A stretch of DNA of 64,000 bases, from the NCBI GenBank assembly GCA_014529385.2, contig CM043943.1, forward strand, positions 157,599,247 to 157,663,246. Direction: 5' to 3'. Made by a program: the position numbers and the translations under genes. Source of the DNA: Adiantum capillus-veneris. Lineage: Eukaryota; Streptophyta; Polypodiopsida; Polypodiales; Pteridaceae. Below the pieces are notes generated by a model. That model ran no database searches, was not told where the DNA came from, and saw nothing but the letters and a program-made list of their open reading frames with translations. The first letter of the stretch is position 1. Each line of letters begins with the position of its first letter. Below are positions 48,636-59,659 of the stretch, piece after piece.

Positions 48636-49049
48636 TTATAGTTGTTTGTGTGTTGCCTTTCTTCTTTTGTAGTTATTCCCAGTACAATGAATGAGGACAA
48701 TAATACATGTAACTTCACATTCTGTGTTATGGCATCGACAATTGATACAATTGATCTTATCTACGAGTGGTTTTTTTTCACAAAAAATGGTGAAGAATTG
48801 AAGCAATTCAGGGTCCGTTGCATGTCTTATAGAGCATGACATCTTGTAAAAAGCTACACGTAGCCAGTGGACCGAGCTTGTGATATGGCATGTGTTACAA
48901 AGCTCCCGTGTGTGGCTACAAACTGGGGGTAGTTGGGCAAGATCACCGAGCAAGAGAACACATTTGTTGCTGAAGGGATCTACCAATTTACTGGTTGTTA
49001 CATTGACATTTTGTATTACTATAAGGTCAAAAGTCGTTTGGGTTAACAT
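48636..49049 (-). pseudogene. PIF1-like helicase fragment
   Basis: The minus frame of 137 codons contains NKCVLLLGDLAQLPPV, helicase motif III of PIF1-family enzymes (GD..QLPPV), followed by HWLRVAFYKMSCSIRHATD, close to the next PIF1 segment. The Walker A and B motifs are not found upstream and there is no Rep domain. PIF1 helicases occur in host genes and in Helitron transposons; a truncated Helitron piece is the likeliest source. Confidence 0.6.
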
Positions 49050-49069
49050 GGATAGCTCGTCTCTATAAT

Positions 49070-50290
49070 TATAATATCTGCCTCTTCTATGTCCAAATAT
49101 TACTCATCGGTCTCATAATGAATAGAGAGAGGATACTGTTGATTCGTGGTTGGTATCTTGAACTGATAATGGACTGTAAATAGAATACTGCTAAGCCTTG
49201 TTGTTTCCGCTCTGATGACAAAGTGGCCAACAATAATACAGAAGGGAGGGCAACATGAGTATCTATTTCATTTATCTGTCGACCTTGTTTATCGCTATAT
49301 ATGTGAGGTATGCCGTCACGCAGCAGAGATATACTTCTAGATTGTGAGTGAAGATGTCACATTGCATGCTTCAATCTTTATACAATGAAGTGAACTCAAA
49401 CCATGACCTAGCATATGGACGGTAAGGTAGTTTCAAGTTGGCTGCAGTTTACTCTTTAGCTTATTGACGCTTGAACTGTAATCTTCTAGGTCTTGAGAAA
49501 TTCATACTGACACCTAAGTACGAGAGAAACGATAGTATGGCATCGATTATTTAGACACCTAGTATGGTATAATTTATTTAAAGCTAAAGTAAAGATGCAC
49601 AAGGTGAATTCACTACTGTGATACACCACATGCATTCACTACTTATGTATTCACTACCGTAATACATCACATACATTTGGCAAGCAACCGTCTGCAAAAA
49701 GTTACGTGTGTAACTCACGTGAAAATGTTGATCGACATTAAGTGTATAGTTCTGAAAACGAGATCCAAATAAAAAAAAGCAAAGGAAGTAACGCAGAAAG
49801 TTCTAAAACAAGAAAATAGATAAAGCATGAATGAATTGCAACAATAAATGAGGTGCTTTACTAACATGGAATCTTGTACTCCTGCTTTTTGATTGTCCAA
49901 TCTACACGCCGCCGATATGTGAGTCAAGCTACAAAAAAGCAATGTGAATAGTTAAACATATCATCTTGCAATGAGACGTCACACTAAAAGTGCAAAGTAT
50001 GTTGTGCACATCATATAGAGGTGCCATACAAAAGTATGGTGGAGAGTTGGCACTGTGGTCTCTCCAAAAAATTATAAGAAACGGAAGTCGTGCCCTGCCC
50101 CGTAGAGTTTATGTGTTGCGCCAAGCAAACGCATGCGCATGGAAAATTGGATACAGATAACGGACCTTGCAATGTTGTCGAGCTGGAGTAGCGCTTGTGC
50201 AATTGGAACGTGCAATGTTATGAATATATGTCCTCCCTGCCATACACAAAACATGCAAATGAAACTTTATGCTCTATGTCCTTTGATCAA
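49070..50290. other. Spacer, nothing recognised
   Basis: AT-rich. A short direct repeat (cactac(t/c)gt(g/a)ataca(c)cac) at 49609-49675 is the only structure noted. Confidence 0.5.
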
Positions 50291-50294
50291 TATT

Positions 50295-50298
<4 letters not shown>

Positions 50299-50360
<62 letters not shown>
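50299..50360. repeat. (CT)n microsatellite
   Basis: About 30 uninterrupted CT units. Confidence 0.97.
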
Positions 50361-50362
<2 letters not shown>

Positions 50363-50689
50363 AGTTGTAAGCTGTTTCGATCAGCAATTATGTCTTCTTG
50401 CCTCCTTGCTGGCTAACGTGCGTTATGTATCAATACCAAATTGATGTCTGCATTTGCAACCGTCCGAACTTGATCCGATAGCTGCTGGGTACATGGATCT
50501 TTGCTCATAGAATCCACCACCAAATCATGGTTATTGGCAAGAAGAGAGCTCTGCTAAAGAGCAACGCTGCAGTATACTGTTGTTGCTAATCTCAACTGCG
50601 GCCGCATTGGCTCCCGCCTGCACGCGGTTTAGAAAGAGAATATCTTTACAAGCCACAATATTGGGCCACATCGTCTGTAAAATTTTTGC

Positions 50690-51770
50690 TATCCCATCCA
50701 GTTATTGAATGGCCAACAGTGAACTATTGCTGTAGGCTAATAGGTCCTGACGTATTGGTATGCCTGTCTCCTGGTATGCCATTACTCTGAAGTCCTTGTT
50801 CTTCGACTTCTCCAGCATCAAATCTCTTCGTGTGGGAAAAAGAATTAGCTTCCGCTTCTGCTCTTTGACTATTCTTTTGATCCTAGTCCGATTGACTACT
50901 TGACTTTCGCTCAATGTTGTTGCATCTCCTTGGAGCTACACATTAATCAATCACTCCCATGGACACCATATTCTGCATTGAATTGGTCATGAGAGATGTT
51001 TCTGTTTGTCTGCAGATCGTTGTGAAATGCGTGTCCCATCAAATTTTCAGATAGGCTATCAGCAGAGTTGGACAAGGAGTGCGACTCAAGTCAGCAACTC
51101 TCAGACCATGACTTGCACTAGTGACAATATTCCCCAATGCCTTTCCGTTGACATTGAGCTCTCTCTCTGCTAAAAGCGCAAGTAGTTAGCACTGAAGCCG
51201 CTGGCTTAATTACTTGAGGACAACCATCACAACTTCAGTGAGATCGATCCTGCTAAGCTTTTCTGCCCTCATGTCCACTTCGACGTCTATTATTTTCATT
51301 TCTTCGGCCTCCTCCAATTGCATTGCCAACACCCTGATAGCATCAGCAAAAAAATGTGTTGAACGGGCGAGTTTTGGTGGTTCGCGACTCCAGATTAGGC
51401 CAACTGATCATCGATTGAGATCTCATTATCTTCTGTTTCAGTAGCACTAGAACAGACCTCTGCCATTGGTTGATCGCACGAAATATCTGATCTTTGAGAA
51501 TGCTCATCAAGTCGGCAAGCATCCGAAGTACCCTCTAGCTTGATGATCTAGGAAATATAACCAGGGTTTGAAAGGTCTTTGGTACTCTTTTCCGGTTCTG
51601 CTGGGCTTACTGCTTCACATGTAAACTGCGCGGAAAATAATTGGTGTGAATCTTGAGAATTAGGCATGGGGATCTGCTGCATATCATTTCCATGAACACT
51701 GAAGGATGGCGGAGGGCACAGGGTTGGCACGAGAGTATATACTTGGAGCGGAATAATGCAGTCCATAACT
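50690..51770 (-). pseudogene. Decayed gene of unknown identity
   Basis: Minus-strand frames read like protein in sequence: PSFSVHGNDMQQIPMPNS (51548-51766), then after one TAG in the same frame GTSDACRLDEHSQRSDISCD, then in another frame FFADAIRVLAMQLEEAEEMK and RAEKLSRIDLTEVVMVVLK. An intron-like gap of about 52 bases (gtaatt...tttagcag) follows, then RELNVNGKALGNIVTSASHG. Further down, SQVVNRTRIKRIVKEQKRK (50702-50914) is basic. The frame changes and the stop suggest an unprocessed pseudogene or a gene with exons I have mis-set. I do not recognise a family. Confidence 0.35.
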
Positions 51771-51889
51771 AGTTGTGTCTGCCGAAAAGAGCTAAGTAAG
51801 GTAGTTGAATCTGGACATACTCTTCAACTCACCACTGGGTCTTGTTGCACAATAAACTGCTATGATTGCTATGTGGGGAAGGCACAAGT

Positions 51890-51995
51890 AGGCTGCACTG
51901 CAAAAGAAGACCGATTAGGAGGCGCAAGTAGGTTTCACTGCAAAAGAAGGCCGATTAGGTATTAAGGCTTCACGGCAAAAGAAGGCCGATTTGAA
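51890..51995. repeat. Three short tandem copies, about 41 bp
   Basis: gcaaaagaag(a/g)ccgatt recurs three times, with aagtaggc/tttcactgc between the first two copies. Confidence 0.85.
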
Positions 51996-52330
51996 GCTCC
52001 GACCTGCTTCTGGGGAGCAGAGCGAACTGCTTCTGTACGAGAGCAGGTTTTTTTATTTAATTCACTTGGCAGCTTTTCGCGCGGAGTTTTTTTTAGAGAT
52101 TTTCATTAGAGTTTTTGAAATTTAAATCTAATGCCACGTGGTGGCTTCTGCATTCAGGTACTGCAAAAAGCACCTTGGGCTCACCAAGTAAAGACAAGAT
52201 ACTAGGTGGGCAAAAATAATATGAAATGAAAAGAATGAACTGGTCCGCAAGTGCCTTATTCTTCCAATCTGAACCCTTACATTTTCTCAACCTAACATTG
52301 GGGTCAAGAACCAAGCCCCTAACAAAAAAA

Positions 52331-52400
52331 ACCATCTAATGAAATATAATTTTGTTACACGTCAATAAAACAAAACCATCTAATGAAATATAATTTTGAT
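52331..52400. repeat. Tandem duplication, period 44 bp
   Basis: accatctaatgaaatataat occurs at 52331 and 52375. Confidence 0.9.
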
Positions 52401-53248
52401 GTAAATATTGATTTATCTTTTTGTTTCTTGTGTTTGCAATTTTGATATCAAAGGCGATGTGGTGCCGTGTGTGGGATCTCTTCATTTATACCCTGAACTT
52501 GGAACAATAGCAGTGAATTCCTAAAAAGGTACATACTTCACCGAGATGGAGAGACATGGCAAAAAGAAATTAGTATTATGATCTTGCAAATTTGAGATTT
52601 AGACGTTTAAGTTTTCTCATCTTTCACTTCTTAGTCTTACGACCACTATGTGCATGCATTTCTCGAATGTCTAATTCTTATGTATATGAAAACTCACACA
52701 CATTTCCAACGCTCTTACCTGTTCCCTACCTTGTTCGGCTTCCCATGCACTCTAGTTTAGGTTAATTTAGTCCTAATCATCTTCAAAGGTCGGTACAATT
52801 ACAATCCCACACATCAAACATGTGGGATATTGTTTTGGGGGGTGCTACCATTTAACGAACGGAGAATGAGCGAGCAAGGGCAAAATTCATGTAGATCCTA
52901 GCTATTAGGGTAATTAAGTAGTGGATATTTTTTTAAAACACAAACTTCTTGGAGCTGTATCAGATAGAAAAATACTTCATCACCTGATCATGATGATTAG
53001 AACTCCACTCCAATTTCTTAAGGATCCTCCTGTTGTACTATTTGACTATTCTCTAAATCACTCCTTATCAATGCCATGTACACCATGCTAGCTAACAATT
53101 TGATTGTGTCATTGTTAGATTCTCCACTACACATTTCTCATCATCAAAATGATCACTGTGAAATAGGCTCTCTTATTCTAGTTCTTTACCTCTCCTTTAT
53201 GTCTATCTATCATTTCTCTCTCTACCTTCTCTCTGTTTCTCTCAATGT

Positions 53249-53291
<43 letters not shown>

Positions 53292-54059
53292 CATTATCAC
53301 CACCACCACCCAATACATCTTCCCCAACATAATTGTACAGAGTTCTATTGATGTATTCCATTCATACAACTTTTACGCTTCCAATCCAATGATTTATTCA
53401 AATCATTGCAAATGTGCTACGATAAAAAGGTTTTCATTATGAAGCAAATGATGATTTGGTGTTAAATTGTTATTTCCGCCATGCTTGAGTCCTAGTATAC
53501 CACTAGATCCTTTCTATCCTTGTCAATTCATGTCCATGCTATAACCATTAGACAGAGGTTGGGATCTAGGAGGGCCTTTCTATCTTCATGATATTATGAA
53601 GGTGCTTAACATGTTGACGAATAGGTGCACGTCATGTGTGCACGAATAGTGGGTGTATAAGAGAGGTGTAAAAGTGGTCAAGGATACCCTTCCCAAAAGA
53701 GAAGATGGAGAGTTTTATGGCGTTGGCCTCCATAACTCCTATATACCATCTCAAATTTGAGTGGCGAATATAAATCTATGATATATACGCCGATCTCTTC
53801 CCAGAGATATGTTGCTTGATATCCATTAGATTTTAACTTTCATTTTGGGAGGGAAACCAGAATAGTTGTTTTGCATGTTTGAATTCAAAAGATGTCCTTT
53901 GATTCTTTTTTAATATTTAAGGTTTGAATCCTTTATACTGCCAAATAAAAGAGGTCCTTCTAGACCTCATTCTCTTCCTAATGATTTCTTATTCAAATGT
54001 CCCCAAGCACCTCTTCCTTGAGAACATCTTGTTTATACCATCATAGTGATCCTTGAATT
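52401..54059. other. Spacer left of the gypsy element
   Basis: AT-rich with a CT microsatellite at 53249-53289; no gene seen. Confidence 0.55.
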
Positions 54060-54063
54060 GTGC

Positions 54064-54275
54064 TGACGGGAGCAAAGCGAACCCCGAACTTCGACGGCCT
54101 CTAAAACACCGGGGACCGAATGGCGCGCCTCGAGCCTGTCATGGTAAAGCAAACAGGGGGGGCACCACCTAGCTTCAGCGGCTAGGACGCAAACAACACA
54201 CCACCATAACAAAGTTTTCATCCAAGAGAGATGGATGCTTGGGAGTAATGATGAAAAGGAAAGGGAATGAGATCA

Positions 54276-54323
<48 letters not shown>

Positions 54324-55632
54324 GGTATAGCGGCTTAGTACTTAGGCATCACAAAAGGATGACGAATCCGCACACCCTTCACACATACACAAGCTCACTC
54401 CAAAACACAAGACTAGGTGACAATTCCGCACACCTCACATGGGCAAAACATTGCAAGAAAACATACTCACAAAACCTCAAGCTTTATTTAGAGAATTAGG
54501 CGATGAAATGGGGAGCATAGGGTAGGGGAATGAGAAGGGAGAGAGTGGTAGAGCACATGGCGGATAGGTGGGAGTTGATGGCGAAGACTCGCACGAGGAT
54601 TATGGCCATCATCCTTAATATAGTTGCCCTTCATCTTCCATAGCCAAGGGTGCAGAGGTCATGCTCAAGACAAGCATGGTGATTGCGGTGATGGTGATGG
54701 TGTGGGTGTGTGTGTGTGCACTAGGCACACACAGTGCATAGTGTGTTCTTTGGTGATGTTGTGTGTTTTTGTGTGATGGTGACCCCTCTTTATATAGGGG
54801 AGGAGGGGGGGGGAGAAATTCTAGAATTTAGAAATGAAGAAATCATTATCTACATAGGCCATGTGACTGTGGGCCCCACTTGTCTGGCTGTGTGTATATG
54901 TGCCAGAACAGCAGTCTCATGAGAGAGAGACTAAGAGAGAGAGATGGGTTGATGAAAAAAAGTGAGAGGTGACATGGAGAATAAAGTAATTACAAGAGGG
55001 GAGAGAGGGGAGTGTGTTCAGAGGTGAATCTGTGTGTAGATGTGTGTGAACACAAGAAAAATCAGGTAACCACCGGGTGGGGATGGGTCTGTGGGCACCT
55101 TTTTCAGTGAAACTGAGTGTGTGTGAGTGTGGGGGAGGTTATTTAGCTACAAGACAAGAGACATGGCGCCCTTTAGAGAGAGAGGGGGGTATTTGGGTCA
55201 TGGGATATGATAGGAGAGAGAAAGAGGGGGTGGGGTATACTATTTTGGAAGATAGGGTAAGTTGCATGTGAGTTAGGGTGCATTATTGGTGAGTTATAAT
55301 GCATTATTGGTGAGAGGTGGGGTAGCTTGAGGGGAGAGAGAAAGGAGAAAGGACAAGGGGAAGAGAGAGGGGGTTGACCTTTTGAGTGGAGGAGAGGAAA
55401 AGGGACACCCGGCGGGGCAACAGTGAAGAAAAAGGAGGCAAGGTGGGGATGGGCTACCCTGCAGGCATGAGGTGGCCTATTTTACCTTTCTTATATATTT
55501 ACATAATCATACTTTATTGTTTTCTTACTTTTTCCAATGCCTTTTATCACTCCCTTCATAAGAGGGGGTTTTCATGGGGTGGGGACGAGAGAAGAGGGGT
55601 ATGGGAGCTTGGCTTGTGAAACGCCCCCATCA
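54064..55632 (-). repeat. 3' LTR of the Tat-like element
   Basis: Pairs with 61772-63356. Contains an AG microsatellite (54278-54317), a TATA-like tttatatagggg segment (54789-54800) and purine-rich stretches. Confidence 0.95.
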
Positions 55633-55636
55633 TTAG

Positions 55637-55648
55637 CCCTCCCCTTTT
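55637..55648 (-). other. Polypurine tract of the Tat-like element
   Basis: Minus-strand AAAAGGGGAGGG lies a few bases from the 3' LTR, where it would prime plus-strand DNA synthesis. Confidence 0.8.
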
Positions 55649-55668
55649 GGCTAGAGGCATTCATATGT

Positions 55669-58422
55669 CTAGCTCATCTGTTTGATCATTATTGTCGGAG
55701 GTGGCGGCTGATGGTGTGTCCTCATCTGGAATGTCAATTGGTGGAGCCTGGCAAATCGAAGAAAATAAGGTTTAAGTCGCCAACCATTTACCCTGGTTTT
55801 ATGAAGTTTTCCATCAGCCTCCATAAGCTGGTAGCTTCCATTGGCATACTTTTTCTTGATGATGAAAGGGCCTTCCCATCGGAGCAGGAGTTTCTTATCC
55901 TTGCGCGTGTCGAAGCGATTGTCGTAGCGGAGCACCAACATTCCTTTCTTCAATTCTTTTTTCCGGAGATGCTCGTTAAAGCTAAGCCGTCTATGCTCTG
56001 CTTGTGCTGCATAATAATTTATTGCTTCTTCTCTGTCCAGCTGCAGTCTTTCTAAGTTGATGATGTGATCTCTCAAATGCATGTTGGGTTGTTGAAGTTG
56101 GCTTGCCATTACTCTGAGACTTTGTAGTTGCACTTCAATGGGCAAGATTGCTTCCTTACCAAATACTAGATGATACGGTGTGAATCCCAAGGATGTACGA
56201 AATGAAGTTCTGTAGGCCCATAAAGCTGGTAGTAGATACTTATCCCAGTCTTCGGGATGATTGTTTACCTGCTTGGTAATAATTTTAGAAACCATTCCAT
56301 TTACCTTTTCAACTAGGCCATTACATTGAGGGTAATATGGTGAAGAGTGCCTCCTTGTAATGCCCAGTTTCTGCATTAATTCTCCTACCAAGTCTGCTCT
56401 GAAACCTGGCCCTCTATCAGAGATGATCTCTAAAGGTGTGCCAAACCTACAGCATATGTGCTCGTAGATAAATTTAGCTACCTCTACCGCTGTGATTCTA
56501 GTGGTGGCTGTAGCCTCTGCCCATCTAGTCATGTAGTCGACCCCCATGATAATGTAGAATTTTCCTGAGTTGGCCCTAGGTAATGGCCCAATGGCATCGA
56601 TACCCCATTTTTCAAATGGGCCATATGAGAGAATAGGTGTCTGTGGTTTAGGCATAAGTGACCTAGTGCCGGCCTTTTGACACAACTTACACATTTTGCA
56701 CCAATGGTGTACATCACGGTTGAGGCTAGGCCATATGAAGCCTGCCTGCAAGATTTTCCTACTTGTTATGTCTAGGGCAAAGTGACCACCACAAACCCCG
56801 TCGTGACAGCTAGCAATTACTCCCGTGATTTCCTGAGAGAGAGGGACCTTCTTGAGTATTTGGTCCTTACCCTTACAGTACAAACCGTCATTGATGAGTC
56901 GATACCTTGTGGCCTTCCGCGTCAGCCATTGCTTCTGTCCCTTTGTTAAATCTGATGGGCATTCCCCTGTTTCCAAAAAATGCATGATGTCAGGCAATGC
57001 ATCACTTCCTTGAAATAGAGGGAGCTTTAGTTTTATTGCTCCAACCACCACTTCCTGTAGTCTTTCACTTGCTAGGGCATCTGCTTCTTGGTTTTGAGCC
57101 CTTGGGATATGGTGTATTTGAACTTCTTCAAACTTACCCAACAAGGTTTTTACACCACTTAAGTGAGTCCTTAAATTAGGATTCTTGCATGTCCATGCTC
57201 CATTTACTTGCCTTACCACAAGTAGAGCATCCCCCAATACATTAAGGCGTTGTACACCTTGCGAGACGCACCATTGTAGACCCTTGGTTAGTGCTGCATA
57301 CTCAGCTTCATTGTTAGAATGTGAATCTAACAATTGGCCCAATGAAAATACCTTTGTCCCTTTGTCATCAGAGACCACTATGCCTGCAGCTGCTTTGTCG
57401 GACGCTCGCTTGTACGCTCCATTAAAGTAGAGAGAGTATGCTCCTTCTACCATCGGTGGTACTGGAGGTAATCGGACTTCTCCTTCCTTAGATTGCTTCT
57501 CCTTCCTTTCAAAGACTTGGTAGGTCATGAGTCCCCCCAAACTTGCCCTTGTCGTGCTTTCTACCTGTACCGTGTAGTCAAACTCTTGCAGACGAACTAG
57601 CCATTTAGTAATTCTAGCAGACACATCCATGTGTTGTACAGCATAGGGAAATATTTCATCCGTGGTTAGAATCACAAATTGCTTAGGCAGCAAATATGAC
57701 CTAAACTTTGTAGTTGCAAATCTAAGAGCTAGGACTAAGTGTTCCACATGGGTGAAACCTTTCTCTCCTGCTGTCATCATTCGACTGGAGAAGTAGATTG
57801 GCCTCATGAAAGATGTCGTCGTATCCTTTTGGAGTAGCACAACCCCCAATGAGTCATCACCAACACTTGAGGTGACATAGAATTTTTCATCCCACTTAGG
57901 TGGTGAGATAGTTGGCAGAGTGGCTAAGACCTCCTTTACCTTGTTGTAGTGATGTTCGCTTTCCTCGTCCCAAGTAAAAGTTGATCTTTGAGTGAGTTGT
58001 TGCAGTGGTAGAACAAGTTGGGATAGTAGATGTATGAATCTACTTAAGTACCTCACCTTCTGTAGAAAAGAGACCAGTTGACGTGCGGTCCTTGGTGAAG
58101 GTAGGGCTATGAGTGTGGACACCTTACTTGGGTCGGCGTTGATACCTCTTGCTGAAATTTCATGGCCTAGTAGAATGACTTTACTCTCCCCAATGTGACA
58201 TTTATCCACATTTAATTGCCCACCTAGGCTCTGCAACTTGGCCAAACCTTCAGTTACCTTTTCTAAATGTGAAATACGGGAGCTATATATACAAAAATCA
58301 TCAATGAACACTCTTATGGATGTTCCAAAGAACGGTTGAAAAACATATGTGACATATCTTTGGAATGTGGCAGGTGCATTTGTGAGACAAATGGCATAAC
58401 CCTGTATGCAAAACAACCCCAT
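55669..58422 (-). pseudogene. Tat-like pol: RT end, RNase H, second RNase H, integrase
   Basis: A single 917-codon frame. Residues 1-50 hold the RT catalytic segment (TNAPATFQRY, VFIDDFCIYSS). Residues 180-290 are the retroviral-type RNase H, degenerate at its first Asp (FYVTSSVGDD). Residues 325-455 are the archaeal-type RNase H (YSLYFNGAYK, NNEAEYAALTKGL, NVLGDALLVV, NQEADALA); the first catalytic Asp is Asn. Residues 535-590 are the His-His-Cys-Cys zinc domain of integrase (CHDGVCGGHF...CKMCKLC). Residues 605-720 are the catalytic core (GIDAIGPLP, GVDYMTRWAEA, SDRGPGF, NGLVEKVNG). A GPF-type C terminus follows. The frame begins where a one-base deletion near 58396 separates it from the rest of RT. 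Confidence 0.93.
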
Positions 58423-59243
58423 GGCGTGATAAAAGTGGTTTTTAGCTGATCTTCCAAGGCTATGCGTATTTGAAAATATCCAGAATAACCATCACAGACG
58501 GTATAGCATTCAAAACCCGTTACTTCATTCAGAATTTCATCCAAGAAAGGGAGAGGAAAGTGGTCTCTCTTTGTAGCTGCATTTAGTGGTTTGTAGTCAA
58601 CACAGACCCTCCACTTACCATTCTTTTTAGGCGTCACCACTACGGGTGACACCCATTCTGAGTTTTCTACAGGATAGATGAATCCCGCCTCCAGCAGTTT
58701 CCTTACCTCGGCCAAGAGTGCCTTTTCTTGTATGACCCCCAATCGTCGTAGCTTTTGCACAACTGGTTTTACCCCTTCCTTCAGCTTAATATGATGTTCC
58801 ACCACTGTAATTCCTGTGATTCTTTCATAGTTGTCAATGAACAGGTTAGGAAATCCCATCAACATTTGCAAAAAACTATCTTTCTCCTCAAGTGTTAATT
58901 CCGTAGACAACATACCCTTCAACCTACTTCCTCCTAGGCCAGGTGATTTTCTCTCCTCTTCATTGGGTTTCCCTTTTGGTGATGGATCACCAGTTGTGCT
59001 TACCCTTTGTGGATCCTTCATAATGATACCCATCACATCAATGGAACTGTCACTTTCGTCGGTGGATGTGGTCTCCTCCTCAGAACTGGAAGATTCGCTA
59101 GTGGTTTCATCTGCCGATGTTTCCAGATTCATTTGCTTCTGCTTGCCAATCCTTATGTCGTAGTAGATTGTCTCCCCTTTCTTACCAGTCATGCGTAGAA
59201 GGCCAGTACCCCAGCCTGTTTTGCCTTCATAGCCATCAACCAT
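58314..59243 (-). pseudogene. Tat-like pol: RT N-terminal half
   Basis: The frame reads GFIYPVENSEWVSPVVVTPK, CVDYKPLNAATKRDHFPLPF and TVCDGYSGYFQIRIALEDQ, then loses frame within the MPFG box: the sequence has MPFV where MPFGLTNAPATF is expected, consistent with loss of one G. Its N-terminal 90 residues form a Ser/Glu-rich linker after protease. Confidence 0.9.
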
Positions 59244-59593
59244 GGCATTCCCAAAATTAGTGGATAGCCCTCCCCCTTAGTAGGAATTACAAAAACATCT
59301 ACCTCTACCTCAGTGTTGAAAGCTTTGATTTTCACGGCACTTACCACACCCACACACTTTACTTTTGTGTTGTTTGCCATCTTTGCCTTGCATGGAGAAG
59401 GCCTGTCAACCTCGAGCCCTAATCGAAGCATCATAGCTTCGCTCATTACACAGATTTGTGCACCTCCATCAATGTAGGTGTTTCCAACCCTCTTTCCTTT
59501 TATGTTTACGTCGACAATTGGAAGGATGTCATCCATGTTGCATCCCGAAATTGCTCCGGCTACCTTTGTTTTGGGGCGTCTTGTACTTACCAT
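59189..59593 (-). pseudogene. Tat-like aspartic protease
   Basis: NTYIDGGAQICVMSEAMM carries the D-x-G-A active-site loop, here D-G-G-A. YPLILGMPWLMAM is the second conserved strand (L-G-M/R-P-W). It is in the same frame as gag but follows a TAA, and leaves frame near 59218, where the downstream sequence continues as WGTGLLRMTGKK one base over. Confidence 0.85.
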
Positions 59594-59659
59594 TTTAGAC
59601 CATTGTCGCCTTACTTTTGGTGCAAGATGTAGCAGCTGTGGCCATGTAATCTTCGGTCC

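Noticed and set aside
54734-55619. Open frames inside the gypsy LTR, repeated at 62801-63343
   Set aside because: They occur in both LTRs simply because the LTRs are near identical; composition is purine-rich and no domain is present.
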